From Ancistrus triradiatus (Eukaryota; Chordata; Actinopteri; Siluriformes; Loricariidae): a stretch of DNA of 64,000 nucleotides. The notes below the pieces were generated by a model. It was not told the origin of the DNA, ran no database searches, and saw nothing but the letters and a program-made list of their open reading frames with translations. Position numbers and translations under genes: made by a program. Of the stretch, positions 11,756-24,987 are shown in pieces; the first letter of the stretch is position 1; each line of letters starts with the position of its first letter. The stretch covers positions 140,016 to 204,015 of the forward strand of contig JAJAGP010001331.1 in NCBI GenBank assembly GCA_025084515.1. Direction: 5' to 3'.

Positions 11756-13059
11756 TAACACCCTATTGTTTTCCTTCTTAATGTTACTGCCTAAAAATAC
11801 TGTCCAACCTGTTCCCTTTCCTCTCTCGATAATAGTCGTCCACTTACTTATAATAACCAGGTCACTTTCTCTTTCCTGTTTTCCTTCTCAACGATCACCC
11901 CCTGGATATTCACCCTCTGGTATGAGAATATTAGTTCTCAATCCAGCATCAGTGGATGGAGCCAGACATTAGCAATCAACTGAGCCAAACCCAGAAGATT
12001 CTTCATGGGATCACACTGTTAATGTGCCATTTACAGATATATTAACAAATATATTATCCAAGGGATTCTTACATTTCTATACAAACACCTAGGGTGCCTT
12101 ACATAGTACTCTCTCTACACGTCTAGTAAGTCCTGCCAAGTTGATTATGACTCCTGGCAAGCATATGGATAGTGTTTCTCTGGAATTCAAACTGTAAGGC
12201 CTTCAGGCATCATCTACATTTACAGTTCACTTTTAGGAACTGCTCAGTTATGTACTTATCTAGCCAATATCCACTCAGCAGAGTCCTGTATCCTGTAGTT
12301 AGAAGTGGACACCACTGGTGAAGGACTATGGGAAAACCAATACAAATTATACAATGTGTACCAGGTGTATTTATGAGCCCAAGATCTCATACCAGTGTCA
12401 CATACTGCCATGTCACAACCACTGTCCCTGCTGGGCAGAGAGTGGCCCATCACTGAAGCCGTGTGTGGTCAGTGAAGGACCTGTGGCGCTCCCTATCTAT
12501 TAGTGTACAAGGTAGGTGGAGGAAATGTTGGATTGCTGCATGCAGTTATGCATCAGGAAGATATGCACTTTGCTACAACACAGCTTTATTAATTAATGCT
12601 TATTCGTTAGCAAACAAGACTCAGCACATCAATGACTTTAACTGAGCATCGGATCTCCTTCACACACCACTCAATGGGATCTCAAATGAACCCTAACAGT
12701 ACACACCCCTCTTATTAACATAAGTGACTAGCTTATTATAGTTTGAGTTATTAGAATTGAGGGAACGAGCTAATGGAAACTGGCTTGCTGATTATAAGTG
12801 AGTGGGTGATTAATTAGATAGAAAATATGAACATTATTTTTTAAGTCTAGACTGGTCATGAATGTATTAGCCAGGCAAGTGAAAACTAGCATGTGCTAGC
12901 CCACCCTCATTTACTGCTAAATTGACTAGGGTAAATATTAGTAGACAGCTTTATAATGTAAGGGAACTAACAAAGACTGGAATTAATTAGGGAGGTGCAT
13001 AAATACTCAAATATTCCATAGTGGACGCACTTGGAAACACTAAATACTATAGGCTAAAA
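11756..13059. other. Intergenic, no gene seen
   Basis: AT-rich spacer with no recognised family. Confidence 0.45.
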
Positions 13060-13370
13060 TAAATGATTATTATATTATTGTCTTAGCCAAACTAAGGCAA
13101 TGTAACCCATGGAAGCAAATGATGGTGATGATTCTGTGTCCCTTCTTCTCTGAAACTTCTCAAACAGACTATGCAAAATAAAATGTGTTCACTGATTGGA
13201 CACTAAACAATAAGGGCAATAACTTGTGTTTCTCTGTTAGCCAATCTGAGTGCAGGTTTCATCTAGGCATGCAGAAAAAGGTTTGAATTATTCTGTTTGA
13301 ATGAATCGTTGATATTAAGTAATAATAGAAAAAAATCTGTTTATAATTAACATTACCTCAGACAGACGCA
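13060..13370. repeat. Dispersed repeat, copy 2 of the 2040-2440 family
   Basis: Same ordered blocks as 2040-2440 (CTGATTGGACACTAAAC, CCAATCTGAGTGCAGG, AGGCATGCAGAAAAAGG, TTATTCTGTTTGAATGAA). It has an extra short segment, CAATAACTTGTGTTTCTCTG, that copy 1 lacks. Confidence 0.6.
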
Positions 13371-15689
13371 CTGGACTCAGCTGGTCTCGACAACAATTAG
13401 CCAGTCCACTGTACCCCCAGACCGAGACAAGACAAGAGTCAAAATGGAGTTGAGATGGTACTGCTCATTTATGATCCTACAACACTACTGTGGAAGAAAC
13501 CGAAGCTCCCAGAGCAAACCCATGCAAACTCCAGCCAGACAGAGTCTGAGGCCAAAATTGTACGGCAACTGCCCCTAAACACAAAAGATGATATTTTCTA
13601 AAATTATGACAATTTAAGTACATATTCAAACTGTCCAAATTTCTAGGATGACCATATCTTTTAAAAATTAGCACTGACCAGAATGACTGCTCAGATTAAG
13701 CCGGTAGTGCAGAAGGTGGAGATGAAGTAGATGAAGTAGCATGTTACACCAACAACATCAATGGTGATTCATCTCAATAAGATATGTAAACCAATCAGAA
13801 AGTACTGGGTTCAACCATATTTATAAAAAAGATACAATATAAATGTTTACAATTAAAATTCATTACAGCTGTTTCTGTGGTGTATGAGGTTTTCTTTTGA
13901 TGGACAGGAGAATAAACTGTTGACAGGCATAATGTGCTTGTACTAGGCCCTCGGGTTAGTGATTTGCCTAAAATATTATGAGAAGTGAATAGGTGTATGG
14001 GGAAACTAATGGAGTATTCATGTAGTGTTAAAATGTTACATTAACTGATAATCATTATTTGGTTCTTTATTAACCCCCCACATGCCAGACAGGTTAGGCA
14101 TGGAGAAAAATCAGATGCTTTCCTGTCATTATTTAGATTCACAGACTGTTCTTGTTTACCTTGTGCAAGGACGAATGGCCTTCTTTTGATCCACCCAGCC
14201 CTTCACTCAAACAAAGCACGACTGGTGGGTCATTAGGTCCAATAACAGTTCTGTGTTGAAAGGCTGTTGCGTTTTGATGAAGCTGTACGGTATCAAGGTC
14301 CAGCACATGCTCTCCTCATGAGCTGAAAGGTAAGTCTACAGCCCTCAAGACCTGCTACGTATGGCTATCAATATTACATCAAACTAAAAATACAAAAAAT
14401 GTTTCAGTGGAGCCAGCCCATTGTTAAAATAGACATAGGCCTTCTGTTTTTTGGCTCTAAAGCACAGAAGCTATGGGACGCCGTCCTGCTTTGAAAACAC
14501 TCTCTAACATGTAATAGGAAAGAATGATGTGAGAACGAAAAGAATGAGGTTGCAAGAGGTCACTGAATCTACTCTTGAAACTTCTGATATCAGAAAGTTT
14601 TTGACGTTGCAACCTACACGGTTCAGTGAAGAGAGTGCATGGCCCTGATGAATGTGGGCTCATGTTATCATCTCAATCCATAAGCCATTTAGAGGAGTCA
14701 ATTCACCAGTATCTTTTGAGAGGTGGAGAGAAATCCAGAGGAAACCACTGCAGATGGAGGAAGAACGTATTAGACTCCACACAGACAGAGACCTGAGCTG
14801 ACCAAGCATGTTCCTCAAGGTTTGGTACCCTTTCAAAAGTACTAATGATCTGTTAGTTCTCAAGTGTGTTGAGCTATACATGTACTTCTGTGTCCCAGTG
14901 TGGTGCGAGTGGAGGTCCTTCACTTCCACCCTCTGGACCCAGCTGACTGGACACTTGTTCAAAATCTTGAGTCACTACCCCGCTTCACCTGGGACCACCT
15001 GCTCCATCTGGACACCCGGAGACCATCTTCTGCATTGACAATAAACCTTTTTTTTAAAAATATATTTAGCCAGATTTAGGGCATACTCACACTAGACAAT
15101 CTGTTCCATGCCCGGATGCATTTGACCCCCAAAGCACAGTTCACTTGACTAGTGTGATCGCTCCATATCACACTGGGGCTTGGTCACAATTGAAGAGCAT
15201 GAAACACAGCGTGAGCTTTTTCTGTAAAAATCGCCTTATATGTCCAGCACGAAATGCCGAAAGTCAGCACATTGCATAATTAGTGCATCTATTATAAGGC
15301 GTATTAGAGGGCTGTGTGTCATCACACCTAAAACGAAACCACAAAAGTACAACCATGATATACGCTGAGCTGTCTGAACATGTATTGTGATGACAAAAGC
15401 GCACCTGGGTGCACCTTAATTTCATTAAGATATAGTGTGAGTATAAAGGAGCAGGAAGTGGGGAGGGGGCACCATCGCACTTCAGCACGGTTCGAGGCAA
15501 CCGGGCTAAGTATGAGTACGCCCTTAGACTCTTAAGTCTAAGTTTCCAACAACTTGTCCTGGTGAGGGCTGTGGTTACAACAGACTTTCCACCACTGGTG
15601 AACAATATCCCAACGAAATTGAACACCTACACTAGGGCCAGTTTCCCCTGCTCCCTCACCTGAATACCCCATTATTTTCTGGGAAAGTA
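13371..15689. other. Intergenic with short retroposon scraps
   Basis: Scraps of the fish retroposon type (minus orientation; CATGCAAACTCCAGCCAGACAG near 13525 and ACTCCACACAGACAGAGACC near 14775) are visible. Otherwise no gene or RNA is recognised. Confidence 0.4.
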
Positions 15690-16165
15690 CCATGGCCCCA
15701 GACTTGGCAGTGCTGATTCACATGCCAGCCTCTTCACACGCCGCAACAAATGCTCAAGTGCATGTCGAAGGTTTGGCTTGGTTCGTGCTAAAAGAACAAT
15801 ATCATGTGCAAATAAGAAGTATGTCACCTCTAACCTTCTGTAATGGACTCCTGCCCAGGCTCATCTGCGCACTGATGTCCTGTAGATGAACACTACAAAC
15901 AGGAGTGGAAACAAGATGCACCCTTGGAGAGCACATAGTACTGACCTCATGTTCCCTCAGTGCCCCTCACACCGTATGCTGAGGTCCTCAGTTATATGCA
16001 TTCTCCCAATCGACAAAGCACATGTAGTCTGGATTAGCTCCCATGACCCTTCACAAAGCTGTGCAAGAGAAAACAGCTAGTTCTCTGTTCTACAGCCTAG
16101 GCAGAAACCGCATTGTTCCTCCTGGATCCCAGGTTCAGCCATCAGACCAAGCCACCTAAGGCTCC
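15690..16165 (-). pseudogene. Decayed LINE reverse-transcriptase fragment
   Basis: The minus strand, read with frame breaks, gives a stretch resembling the catalytic core of a non-LTR reverse transcriptase. A GCILFPLLFVVFIY-like segment precedes LFAHDIVLLA at about 15795-15815; the family normally has (F/Y)ADD at this point, so one catalytic Asp is replaced by His. Stops and shifts make it inactive. The exact LINE clade cannot be assigned by eye. Confidence 0.6.
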
Positions 16166-16179
16166 TAAGAACTTAAATT

Positions 16180-16490
16180 TGTTCGCACTTACCCAAAGGA
16201 GAATAGGATTTGAGGCTGGCTCCTCTCATGATTGTTTCCTTGAGGGTCTCAGGACGTTTTTCTCTTTTGCTTTTGTTTTGTAATCTCTTTTTAGTTCTGT
16301 TTGAGTGTAAATCTGTACACTAAATTTATGCTTATTTTATCTTACCTTACTTAATTTATTTCCATATACTTTTAGTCTATATTGTCCCACCAAGAGAGAG
16401 GGAGTTGCAATTCAATTTCGTTGTGCAAGTGTACAAGTACAATGTGCAATGACAATAAAGTGCATTCATTCATTCATTCAGCTCATTCAG
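16180..16490 (+). repeat. Retroposon 3' tail
   Basis: Ends with TTCGTTGTGCAAGTGTACAA, CAATGACAATAAAGTGCATT and an ATTC repeat. This is the usual form of a fish LINE 3' tail. It runs opposite to the reverse-transcriptase fragment next to it, so the two are separate insertions. Confidence 0.5.
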
Positions 16491-16556
16491 AAAGCTGGCT
16501 TTACATCATCCAAGCACATAAACCTCCAGGATTAATATTTTCTCTTTGATCATATA

Positions 16557-18166
16557 CAGTAGAGCAAAAAAGTATTTAGCCAGCCACTGATTGTGCAAGT
16601 TTTCCTACTTAGAAAGATGAGAGAGGTCTGTAATTTTCATCATAGCTACACTTCAACTATGAGAGACAAAATAAGAGAAAAAAAAAATCCAGGAAATCAC
16701 ATTGTAGGATTTTTAAAGAATTTAATTGTAAATCATGGTGGAAAATAAGTATTTGGTCACCCACAAACAAGCCAGAGTTCTGGCTCTCACAGACCTGTAA
16801 CAACTTCTTTAAGAAGCTCTTCTGTCCTCCACTCGTTACCTGTATAAATGGCACCTGTTTGACCTCGTTATCTGTATAAAAGACACCTGTCCACAGCCTC
16901 AAAACAGTCAGACTCCAAACTCAACCATGGCCAAGACCAAAGAGCTGTCGAAGGACACCAGGAATAAAAATTGTAGACCTGCAGCAGGCTGGGAAGAGTG
17001 AATCTACAATAGGCAAGCAGGTTGGTGTGAATAAATCAATGTGGGGAGCAATTGTAAGAAAATGGAAGACATACAAGACCATTGATAATCTCCCTCGATC
17101 TGGGGCTCCACACAAGATCTCATCTATGGGGTCAAAATGATCATGAGAACGGTGAGCAAAAAATCCCAGAAACTACACGGAGGGACCTGATGAATGACCT
17201 GCAGAGAGCTGGGACCAAAGTAAAACAAAGGCTACCATCAGTAAACACACTACGCCGATAGGGACTCAGATCCTGCAGTGCCAGGCGTTGCCCCCCTGCT
17301 TAAGCCAGTACATGTCCTGGTCCGTCTAAAGTTGGCCAGAGAGCATATGGATGATCCAGAAGAGGATTGGGAGAATATCATGTGGTCAGATGAAAACCAA
17401 AATAAAACTTTTTGGTAAAAACTCAACTTGACGTGTTTGGAGGAAAAATGAATGCTGAGTTGCATCCCCAAGAGCACCATACCTACTGTGAAGCATGGGG
17501 GTGGAAAGCATCATGCTTTGGGGGGCTTTGCTGTTTTTCTGCAGAGGGGACAGGACGACTGATCCGTGTTAAGGGAAGAATGAAACGGGGCCATGTATTG
17601 TGAGATTTTAAGCCAAAACCTCCTTCCATCAGTGAGAGCATTGAAGATGGAAAGTGGCTGGGGCTTCCAGCATGACAAATGATCCCAAACACACAACGCT
17701 CGGGCTACGAAAGAGTGGCTCTGTAAAAAGCATTTCAAGGTCCTAGAGTGGAGCCAGTCTCCAGACCTCAACCCATAGAAAATTGTGGAGGGAGATGAAA
17801 GTCCATGTTGCCCCAAAAACATCACTGCTCTAGAGGAGATCTGCATGGAGGAATGGGCCAAAATTACCAGCTACAGGTGTGTGCCAACCCGGTGAAGACT
17901 TACAGGAAACGATTGACCTCTGTCATTGCCAACAAAGGTTATGTTACAAAGTAGTGAGTTGAACTTTGTTATTGACCAAATTACTTATTTTCCACCATAA
18001 TTTACAATTAAATTCTTTAAAAATCATACAATGTGATTTCCTGGATTTTTTTTTTCTCATTTTGTCTCTCAAGTGTAGCTATAAAGAATTACAGACCTCT
18101 CACATCTTTCTAAGCAGGAGAACTTGCACAATTGGTGGCTGACTAAATACTTTTTTTGCCCCACAG
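16557..18166 (+). mobile_element. Tc1-like transposon (lineage A), full length but defective
   Basis: Left end AGCAAAAAAGTATTTAGCCA (16561 on) follows a TA; right end is the inverse, finishing GCCCCACAG. The terminal inverted repeats are long, roughly 200 bases each: the CCAGGAAATCACATTGTA block near 16690 is inverted near 18030. Between them is a plus-strand transposase relic starting with ATG at 16927, with an N-terminal helix-turn-helix region, a CHGGGKHHALG-like core around 17490-17530 and a DPKHTTLGLRKSG-like block near 17685. Several frameshifts and stops break the frame, so it cannot make transposase. Confidence 0.85.
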
Positions 18167-19640
18167 ACTTTTCAGTACAGATTTTCTGTGAGAGTGCCAA
18201 AGACTTCAGAAAGTCACTTATCATCCCCAATATGTTCAGTGAAACTGCACAATATGCCATCTGGACGTTGTCCAAACACCATGTTATATTCTGTACTTAG
18301 CCGTATGGGATAGTGTAGTTTAGCGTATTCACTAAATAGCCAAAATGCTGCGGTGTTTCCCATACACTGATTTATTTAATATCAGCATTGATCAGCACAG
18401 TGACAACTAAGTGAAACTTTACAGCCACTGAGATGAACACAGTTTGGGCACATATTATTGGAACAGTGACACAGAGACTGAGGGCGCATGCATACATGCA
18501 TAATATAATAACAAAATAATCTAATATACATATGCCTATAATGATATACATATACAATATACCTATGATCGCACCCTAGGTGCTTCGTCTTCTACCATAT
18601 TGGTGGATTATCACCATCGACTGGACAGGATTACATGCACCGAAGATTACACCATAGAGTGTTTTATTTATGGTGCCCATGTTTGACGTTTGAATTTTTG
18701 TTCGAATTTGTGGGCAAAAATAAATAAGTAAATAAATCAGAGGTTCCACTGTATATGTGGTATATTCCCCACAAACTGCATACCATATGTAGCACTATAA
18801 GTCTATAAGGAACAAAACTGTTCATAGTGATAAACAATTAGTGGACATACCCATTATCATGCAACAGCAGATTCCCATCATATAAACACACATGCAGACA
18901 CTACTGGAAAGAAATAACTGATGTCATTTCCTACTCCCATAGCCACAGTGGAGCTCAGTGGATTTTAAAATATCTTACGTTTGCAATAAACACAAGTTAT
19001 TTATTTTCTACTTTTTATGGAGCTTGCTTTTTACATTAAAACCTGTGACCTTTCTCATGAGACGTTTTCATTTCAAGTGATGCGTGCTGATTTCAATTGG
19101 TCGAAACATTCAATAAATAACCAGAAATAGTTAACTGGTGCATGTTTCCTTCTCCTGTGATTCCGAAATTATAATGCACTCTTTTATTAGAATGAAATCC
19201 AGCTTTAATAGTCGAACATATCTACAGTACAATCCTTGTCAGTGAACTCTGAGGGCAAAAAACAAACAAAAGAATAATCGTTATTGAGGTAAAATCGTGA
19301 TACTGATTTGAGGTCGTATCAGCCAGGAATAATTACACCTACGCTGTGGGCTGAATGGGGATAGGTGCAGAGCCCACAACTCTGACCAGGAAAAGTGGGG
19401 TTAAACCACAAATAATAAAGCTGTTAACGCTCATGAAGAAAAAAAAGTCAAGCATGCAAAAAAGTGATTATCAGAGAGTAAACATGACTTTAGCTGGGTG
19501 AGAAGGTAAGTGAGTGTTAGCTCCAATTCAGAGCAGCATTATGGCCTGTGCACCTACACAGGGGCAGTTTGTGACTTTTAGGTCAATGTTGTTTGCAACG
19601 TGGCAGCCCCTGTCAGTGACTATAGTAGGATCTTCCTTTC
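18167..19640. other. Intergenic, no gene seen
   Basis: A CAGAGGTTCCACTGTA block at about 18738-18753 resembles the terminus of the Tigger-like elements. Nothing else recognised. Confidence 0.4.
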
Positions 19641-19660
19641 TTTGTGTCACTCTGCTTATA

Positions 19661-19689
19661 AGTGTGTGTGTGTGTGTGTGTGTGTGTGA
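19661..19689. repeat. (GT)n microsatellite
   Basis: About 14 GT units followed by a short GA tract. Confidence 0.95.
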
Positions 19690-19811
19690 GTGAGAGAGAG
19701 TGACAGTGACAAATGACACCCACAGCCCGTCACACACACTTATCACGGTGCAGGTAACACACACCCAGGCGGCGAAATGACTGAGATGAAATGGGAATGT
19801 GTCCGGAGACG

Positions 19812-19851
19812 TGGAGGAGGAGGAGGAGGAGGAGGAGGAGGAGGAGGAGGG
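19812..19851. repeat. (GGA)n microsatellite
   Basis: About 13 GGA units on the plus strand. It reads as poly-Arg or poly-Glu-like in one direction and poly-Pro or poly-Leu in the other; these are artefacts of the repeat. Confidence 0.95.
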
Positions 19852-20524
19852 AGCCAGATTCTATAAACGGAGGGGATGAAGAGATGAAGAGGATAAGAGC
19901 AAAACTGTGGTTTTGGGATGACACGCTCAAATGTGGCTTGGAGGGGGTCATGCAAAAGTTGCGGATAATGTATCAGTGCTTCCCCGGGAGCCAGAGGAAG
20001 GAAGGTGGTGTTCAGAGCGAGGGGATCAGAAACCTTAAATGACCCTTGAACGGGGCCATTAATAAACATGTGCTGAGTATAGTCATATGAAGACAGAGGA
20101 CACACACACTTGGCAATGAAATGAACAATGCTCAGAAATGCAGGAAGCACCCTGGTGTACAACTACAAACTGCTCCAAAACATATATGCATACACACACT
20201 CTCTCTTTCCCTCTCTAGAGAGATGTGTAATGAATGGCTTGTCCTGAGACACAGGTGCTGCTCTACTTAGAACATCTCTCTGAAAGTGAGAAAGAGAGCG
20301 ACGGAAGAGTCAGAGATTCAGAAAGTGAGTGAAGAAGGGCACAAAATACTTCATTGGTACACATCCCTCAACTACATTTCCTTATTTTCTTTTTATTAGG
20401 GCAGAACAGCGCTGCTAACTGAACAACAAATGCATCAGTCGCCATCTACTGGCCAATACGCATGCTCGCATGAAGAAAGCACGTGCACCTCTGCACAAAG
20501 TAGTTGTGTCATTTAATGATTGCC

Positions 20525-20800
20525 AGTTGGGTGGTGAGTGCGGTCATCCCACAGTTCCAGAGACCGGGACCTGAGTCTCAGCCCACTCTCTGTGTGCATA
20601 GGGTTTGCATGGTCACACATATGTACACACACTCAAGTCAAGCCAATCCAGCGTACCCACTTCACCCAACACGCACGTCTGTGGACTGTGGGTGGGACCC
20701 GGGCACCTGGAGTAAGCCCATGCGGACATGGGAAGAACAAGCAAACTCCACACAGAAAGGACTCAGGCCACTCCACCCTGGGATTGAACCCAGGACCCCA
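20525..20800. repeat. Retroposon fragments, head and inverted body
   Basis: A head-like GGTGAGTGCGGTCATCCCAC is followed by a region in which the usual body of this family runs on the minus strand (GAACAAGCAAACTCCACACA, GGGATTGAACCCAGGACC). The second half is a B-box-like reverse complement. Confidence 0.5.
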
Positions 20801-20830
20801 GCCATGTGCCTCCTGGACATTTCCAGGTAC

Positions 20831-22300
20831 ATTTCATTCCAAAGACAAGTATTAGGTCAGTAGTAGGTAAGTATTATGTCTCTTAAGTGTTCCAGTGGGA
20901 GTGGGTCATGGTGTGTGTGTGCACATGCCTTCCAAGGGACTGGCACCTATCCAGGGGTACTACCTGCCATGCTCAGTGTTCCACGACCATGAATTGGGTT
21001 ACAAGGCAAGTGATATCACATTAGAGATGCGTGTTGTAGAGGTGCCCTGAATTACCAAGCACAAAAAGTGTGATTTTCCTGTGAACCATGCCCCAATCAA
21101 AGCAAAAATCAGGAACTGAAAGAAGTAATGAAGAGTTCCAGGACACTGAGAAAAAGACAAAATCATTTCTGAATACCTTGGAGAAAATTCCCTACTTTCA
21201 GTAGGAGCCGGTGTCCTGCATAGATCAGGCCTGTGTTACCTAGACCAGGGGCACTGCCAGGGACTTTGGCCCCTCATCCCACCGCCCCAGGCCACACCAA
21301 CCCTGCAAACGTAAACTGTGCATACAGTGCAATTCAGTTTTTGGTGCAAGACTGATATCCTCCTCATGAGAAATGTACCAAAGACCGTATTTTACAGGTT
21401 AAATGTATTTTTTATGGTAAAAATATTGAATGGAAAATTCTCTTAAGGTTAATAGTAACTTAAAATAAAAGTAGGCTATCTTAAGTGTACGTTAAGCTCC
21501 TGTAATATGACCAGCAGCTACAAACTGCCTGACAGAGAAGTGACATGTAAGCAGTCGTAGCTAAATAGCTAACGATAGTCTACGTCACTATGGACTAAAC
21601 TAACAGGGTCATTTCCACCACTCACAAACTACACCCACATTTCGTCGTGGAAAACTGGGTGACATGCTGTCCCCACTGTCGCCCGTGTGTGTCGCTCTCC
21701 TGACTCTGTTTGCTTTCTTTGCGTTTCTGGTAGCCACATTTATACCAGACCACATTTAAATACAACTCTCTCAACTCGCCATGCACTGCTCTTTTAGTTC
21801 AATTCGCACCTGTTTTGAGGACGGACTGAACCATTTCATGTAAATGAGGGGTCAATCAGGCCATGCCGAAGCTCTGGATGGTTCCTCTTTGCCAAACAAG
21901 TAAATGAAAACGTTTAAATTAAAGATTGTATGAATAATGAAGGTTTAAAAGTTTATTTTTGATATACAAAATGTTAAAAGTTCTAACACATTTAAGGCCC
22001 CTGTCAACCACAGGTCGTTACAATTAATTAAGAATTATAATTCTTAATAACTCTCAGAGCTGCTACAAAAACAAATTCTATTCACAAATTATAATAAAAA
22101 TCGAAATTAATAAATGTCTTATTGTAATTTTTTATATCAGATTTTAACCCTGTTTATCCATGAGGATTATGGAGGCTCAACCCTGGAGAAAACAAGGTAC
22201 AGATGTAACCAGCCATCTTTTAATATTAGTGTTATTACGTTTGGTTGCTGTTTTTTCCCTCCATTTTTAGCATTGCTTATCTCGGTCACAACAGGGTCCA
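20831..22300. other. Intergenic, no gene seen
   Basis: No coding or RNA feature recognised; about 21860-22130 is strongly AT-rich. Confidence 0.45.
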
Positions 22301-22304
22301 GAGT

Positions 22305-22375
22305 CCATACAGGTATGTGCTGTTTAATGTCCATCCGCTCAACGTCCATTCGCTTTAACGGCCGAGGTTTTAAAA
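22305..22375 (+). mobile_element. Terminal fragment related to the 31464-31862 element
   Basis: ACAGGTATGTGC.GTTTAATGTCC and TTCGCTTTAACGGCCGAGGT correspond to the right terminus (reverse complement) of the MITE at 31464-31862. Confidence 0.55.
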
Positions 22376-23509
22376 ATTGTTGCAGCACCTGGGGATGATC
22401 ATTCCTTCCAGGCGTCCCACTGTCAGACAGGACCAGTTGTACCTGTAAGATGCCTGACCAGGCCTGAAGGAACTTCCGACAATGGGGCTCAGCTCAGCAC
22501 GATGGTCAGCTAGTAAATCGCCACGGCAATGATGGAACAAACTTTAATAATATTAATATTAATTTAACTGTGTTTTAACATATTCTCAAGGCTGATCTAA
22601 CAGCATATTCAGTAGAGAAAAATCCAGACTTCACTAAGCCCCTTAGGGTGGTTTCCTGTTGTTGCACAGTTGACGTTTCAGGTGGGTTGAAACATATGGG
22701 ATTTCTCATAACATAACCCACCTCTTTAGGGCCCCTAGGCCGCAGGTTTCTGTCCAGCAGCTATTAGGTTGAGACGAAGTTACGCGTATTACAAAAAGAC
22801 ACGCAAATGATTTACATCTGAACAGATAGACGATATAAATTTTAGATGATATAAAAAGAAACTGTATATTATGGCAAATGGCCAGAAATGTGACAAAACA
22901 AACAAGCAGAAGTAACATTTGCATGTGGGGACTCCAAGGCTGAATGTGGCTGCATGTACAGGAGCTGTAACATTTGAAAGCAGCCACATGAAAACAAGAC
23001 CACACGTGGCTTAAACACGTGCCACGTGTCATCGTTCTCTTCGATCTCTGACTGAGAACAAAACGGTCTATGTGTTAGTGGGAAAACACAACGGACTCAT
23101 AAATGCAACTGACTGCATAAGCCCAACTGTAACTCTAAGTCTTTTACTCGCAGAGATTATATACCGACTGATCTTTTCTAACACTCATCTACATTCATCT
23201 AACATTGTCTGGTGGTTACCTAGTAATGAATGTCTTGCAAAGGCATGTGTGCTTATTTTGAACTTTAGAATATACATATAGCACAAGTGTTTAGTCTGAG
23301 ATCAAATCAAACGTACGGTTTTCCACTTACCCTTTAACTGTAGTTAGTCAGACAAGAGACAGTTATTGTTTAGTGTTTTTTATTTAGTTAGTTATTAATT
23401 TTGCACTTGAGTTAGGGAGTTAAATTACATAAAGAAGAAATTAACCCAACTTTTAAAAATACCTAATTTATTGTTCCAGTATGCTTTAAAACATAGTAAG
23501 TACATCTGC
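22376..23509. other. Intergenic, no gene seen
   Basis: Nothing recognised beyond short AT-rich runs. Confidence 0.4.
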
Positions 23510-23754
23510 ATACACAGCCACTTCTTTAAGCTTGTACTGGGTTGGACCCAAGTTTGCTTTCACTTTGCCTTAATTTTTTTGTGACATAGATTCAACAAGG
23601 TGCTGGAAACATTCCTCAGAGATTCTGGTCCATACTGACACGACAGCATCTCACAGAGCATCCCGTTCCACCACATCCCGAAGGTGCTCCAGTGGATTGA
23701 GATCTGGTGACTGTGGAGGCCACTTGAGGACTCACAGTCATGTTCAAGAAACAA

Positions 23755-24191
23755 CCCCAGAAGTTGAATCTGTTCATCTGGACATAGATTTTGTTGGAGA
23801 AACGTTTCATCACTCATCTAAGTGACTTCTTCAGTGTTCATCTGGACATAGATTTTGTTGGAGAAACGTTTCGTCACTCATCTAAGTGACTTCTTCAGTG
23901 TTCATCTGGACATAGATTTTGTGTTGGAGAAACGTTTCGTCACTCATCTAAGTGACTTCTTCAGTGTTCATCTGGACATAGATTTTGTTGGAGAAACGTT
24001 TCGTCACTCATCTAAGTGACTTCTTCATACTACAGTATGAAGAAGTCACTTAGATGAGTGACGAAACGTTTCTTCAGTATGAAGAAGTCACTTAGATGAG
24101 TGACGAAACGTTTCTACAACAAAATCTATGTCCAGATGAACAGATTCAACTTCTGGGATTTTCTTACCTGGATCATTGAGCATGCATCAAG
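23755..24191. mobile_element. Fold-back element with a 64-bp repeated unit
   Basis: The ends are inverted copies of CAGAAGTTGAATCTGTTCAT. The interior has four direct copies of a 64-66 bp unit (starts at 23772, 23836, 23900 and 23966) containing GAGAAACGTTTC and CATCTAAGTGACTTCTTC, then two shortened copies in inverted orientation from about 24030. A 15-bp direct duplication, ATGTTCAAGAAACAA, flanks it at 23740-23754 and 24192-24206, and removing the insert restores the Tc1 order. No coding capacity. Confidence 0.8.
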
Positions 24192-24586
24192 ATGTTCAAG
24201 AAACAAGTTTTAGATGATTTGAGCTTTGTGATATGCTGCATTATCCTCCTGGAAGTAGCCATCAGAAGATGGTACACTGGTCATAAAGGAATGGAAATGG
24301 CCATCAACAATACTCAGGTAGGCCGTGGTGTTTAAACAATGTTCAGTTGGTATTAAGGGGCCCAAAATGTGTCAAGAATAAATCCCCAGACTATTACATC
24401 ACCAACACTAGCCTGAACTGTTGATACAAGGCAGGATGGATCCATGCTTTCATGTTTACATTAAAGTCTGACCCTACCATCTGAGTGTTGTGGCAGAAAT
24501 CAAGATTCATCAGACTAGATAGAGTTTTTCCAATCTTCTGTTGTCTAATTTTAGTGAACCAGTGCAAATTGTTGCCTCAGAAGCCT

Positions 24587-24790
24587 TACATTCACATTTA
24601 CATTCACAGCATTTAGCAGACGCCCTTATCCAGAGCGACTTACAATTGGTACAGTCTTACAATCCAAGCAATTGTGGGTTAAGGGCCTTGCTCAAGGACC
24701 CAACAGTGGCAGCTTGGCAGAGGTGGGATTTGAACCCTGGACCTTTTGGTCCATAGTCCAGTACCTTAACTGCTAGGCTACCACAGGACC
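24587..24790 (-). repeat. tRNA-derived SINE nested in the Tc1 element
   Basis: Minus-oriented full-length copy: tail CATTTAGCAGACGCCCTTAT, body CAACAGTGGCAGCTTGGCAG, B box as GGGATTTGAACCC and A-box region as TAACTGCTAGGCTACCACA. The sequence on either side is continuous Tc1. Confidence 0.9.
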
Positions 24791-24987
24791 CACTTAGCTG
24801 ACAGATGTGGCACCTGGTGTGGTCTTCTGCTCCTGTTGTCCATCTGCTTCAAAGTACAATGTGTTGTGCATTCAGAGATTGTATCGAGTGGTTAATTGAG
24901 TCACAGTTCAGAGTCTCTTAAATCATCTTCTTCCCCATTCTAATGTTCACAGGTCTCCTTGAATATGTCTACACAGCTAAATCTAAT

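Noticed and set aside
15690..16165. Active LINE reverse transcriptase
   Set aside because: Stops and frameshifts throughout, and the FADD box reads FAHD.
19743..20162. Open frame with a poly-Pro run on the minus strand
   Set aside because: The proline run is the GGA microsatellite; the rest has no domain.
23755..24191. CRISPR-like regular repeats
   Set aside because: The units are contiguous 64-bp tandem copies without unique spacers, with inverted ends in a eukaryotic transposon.
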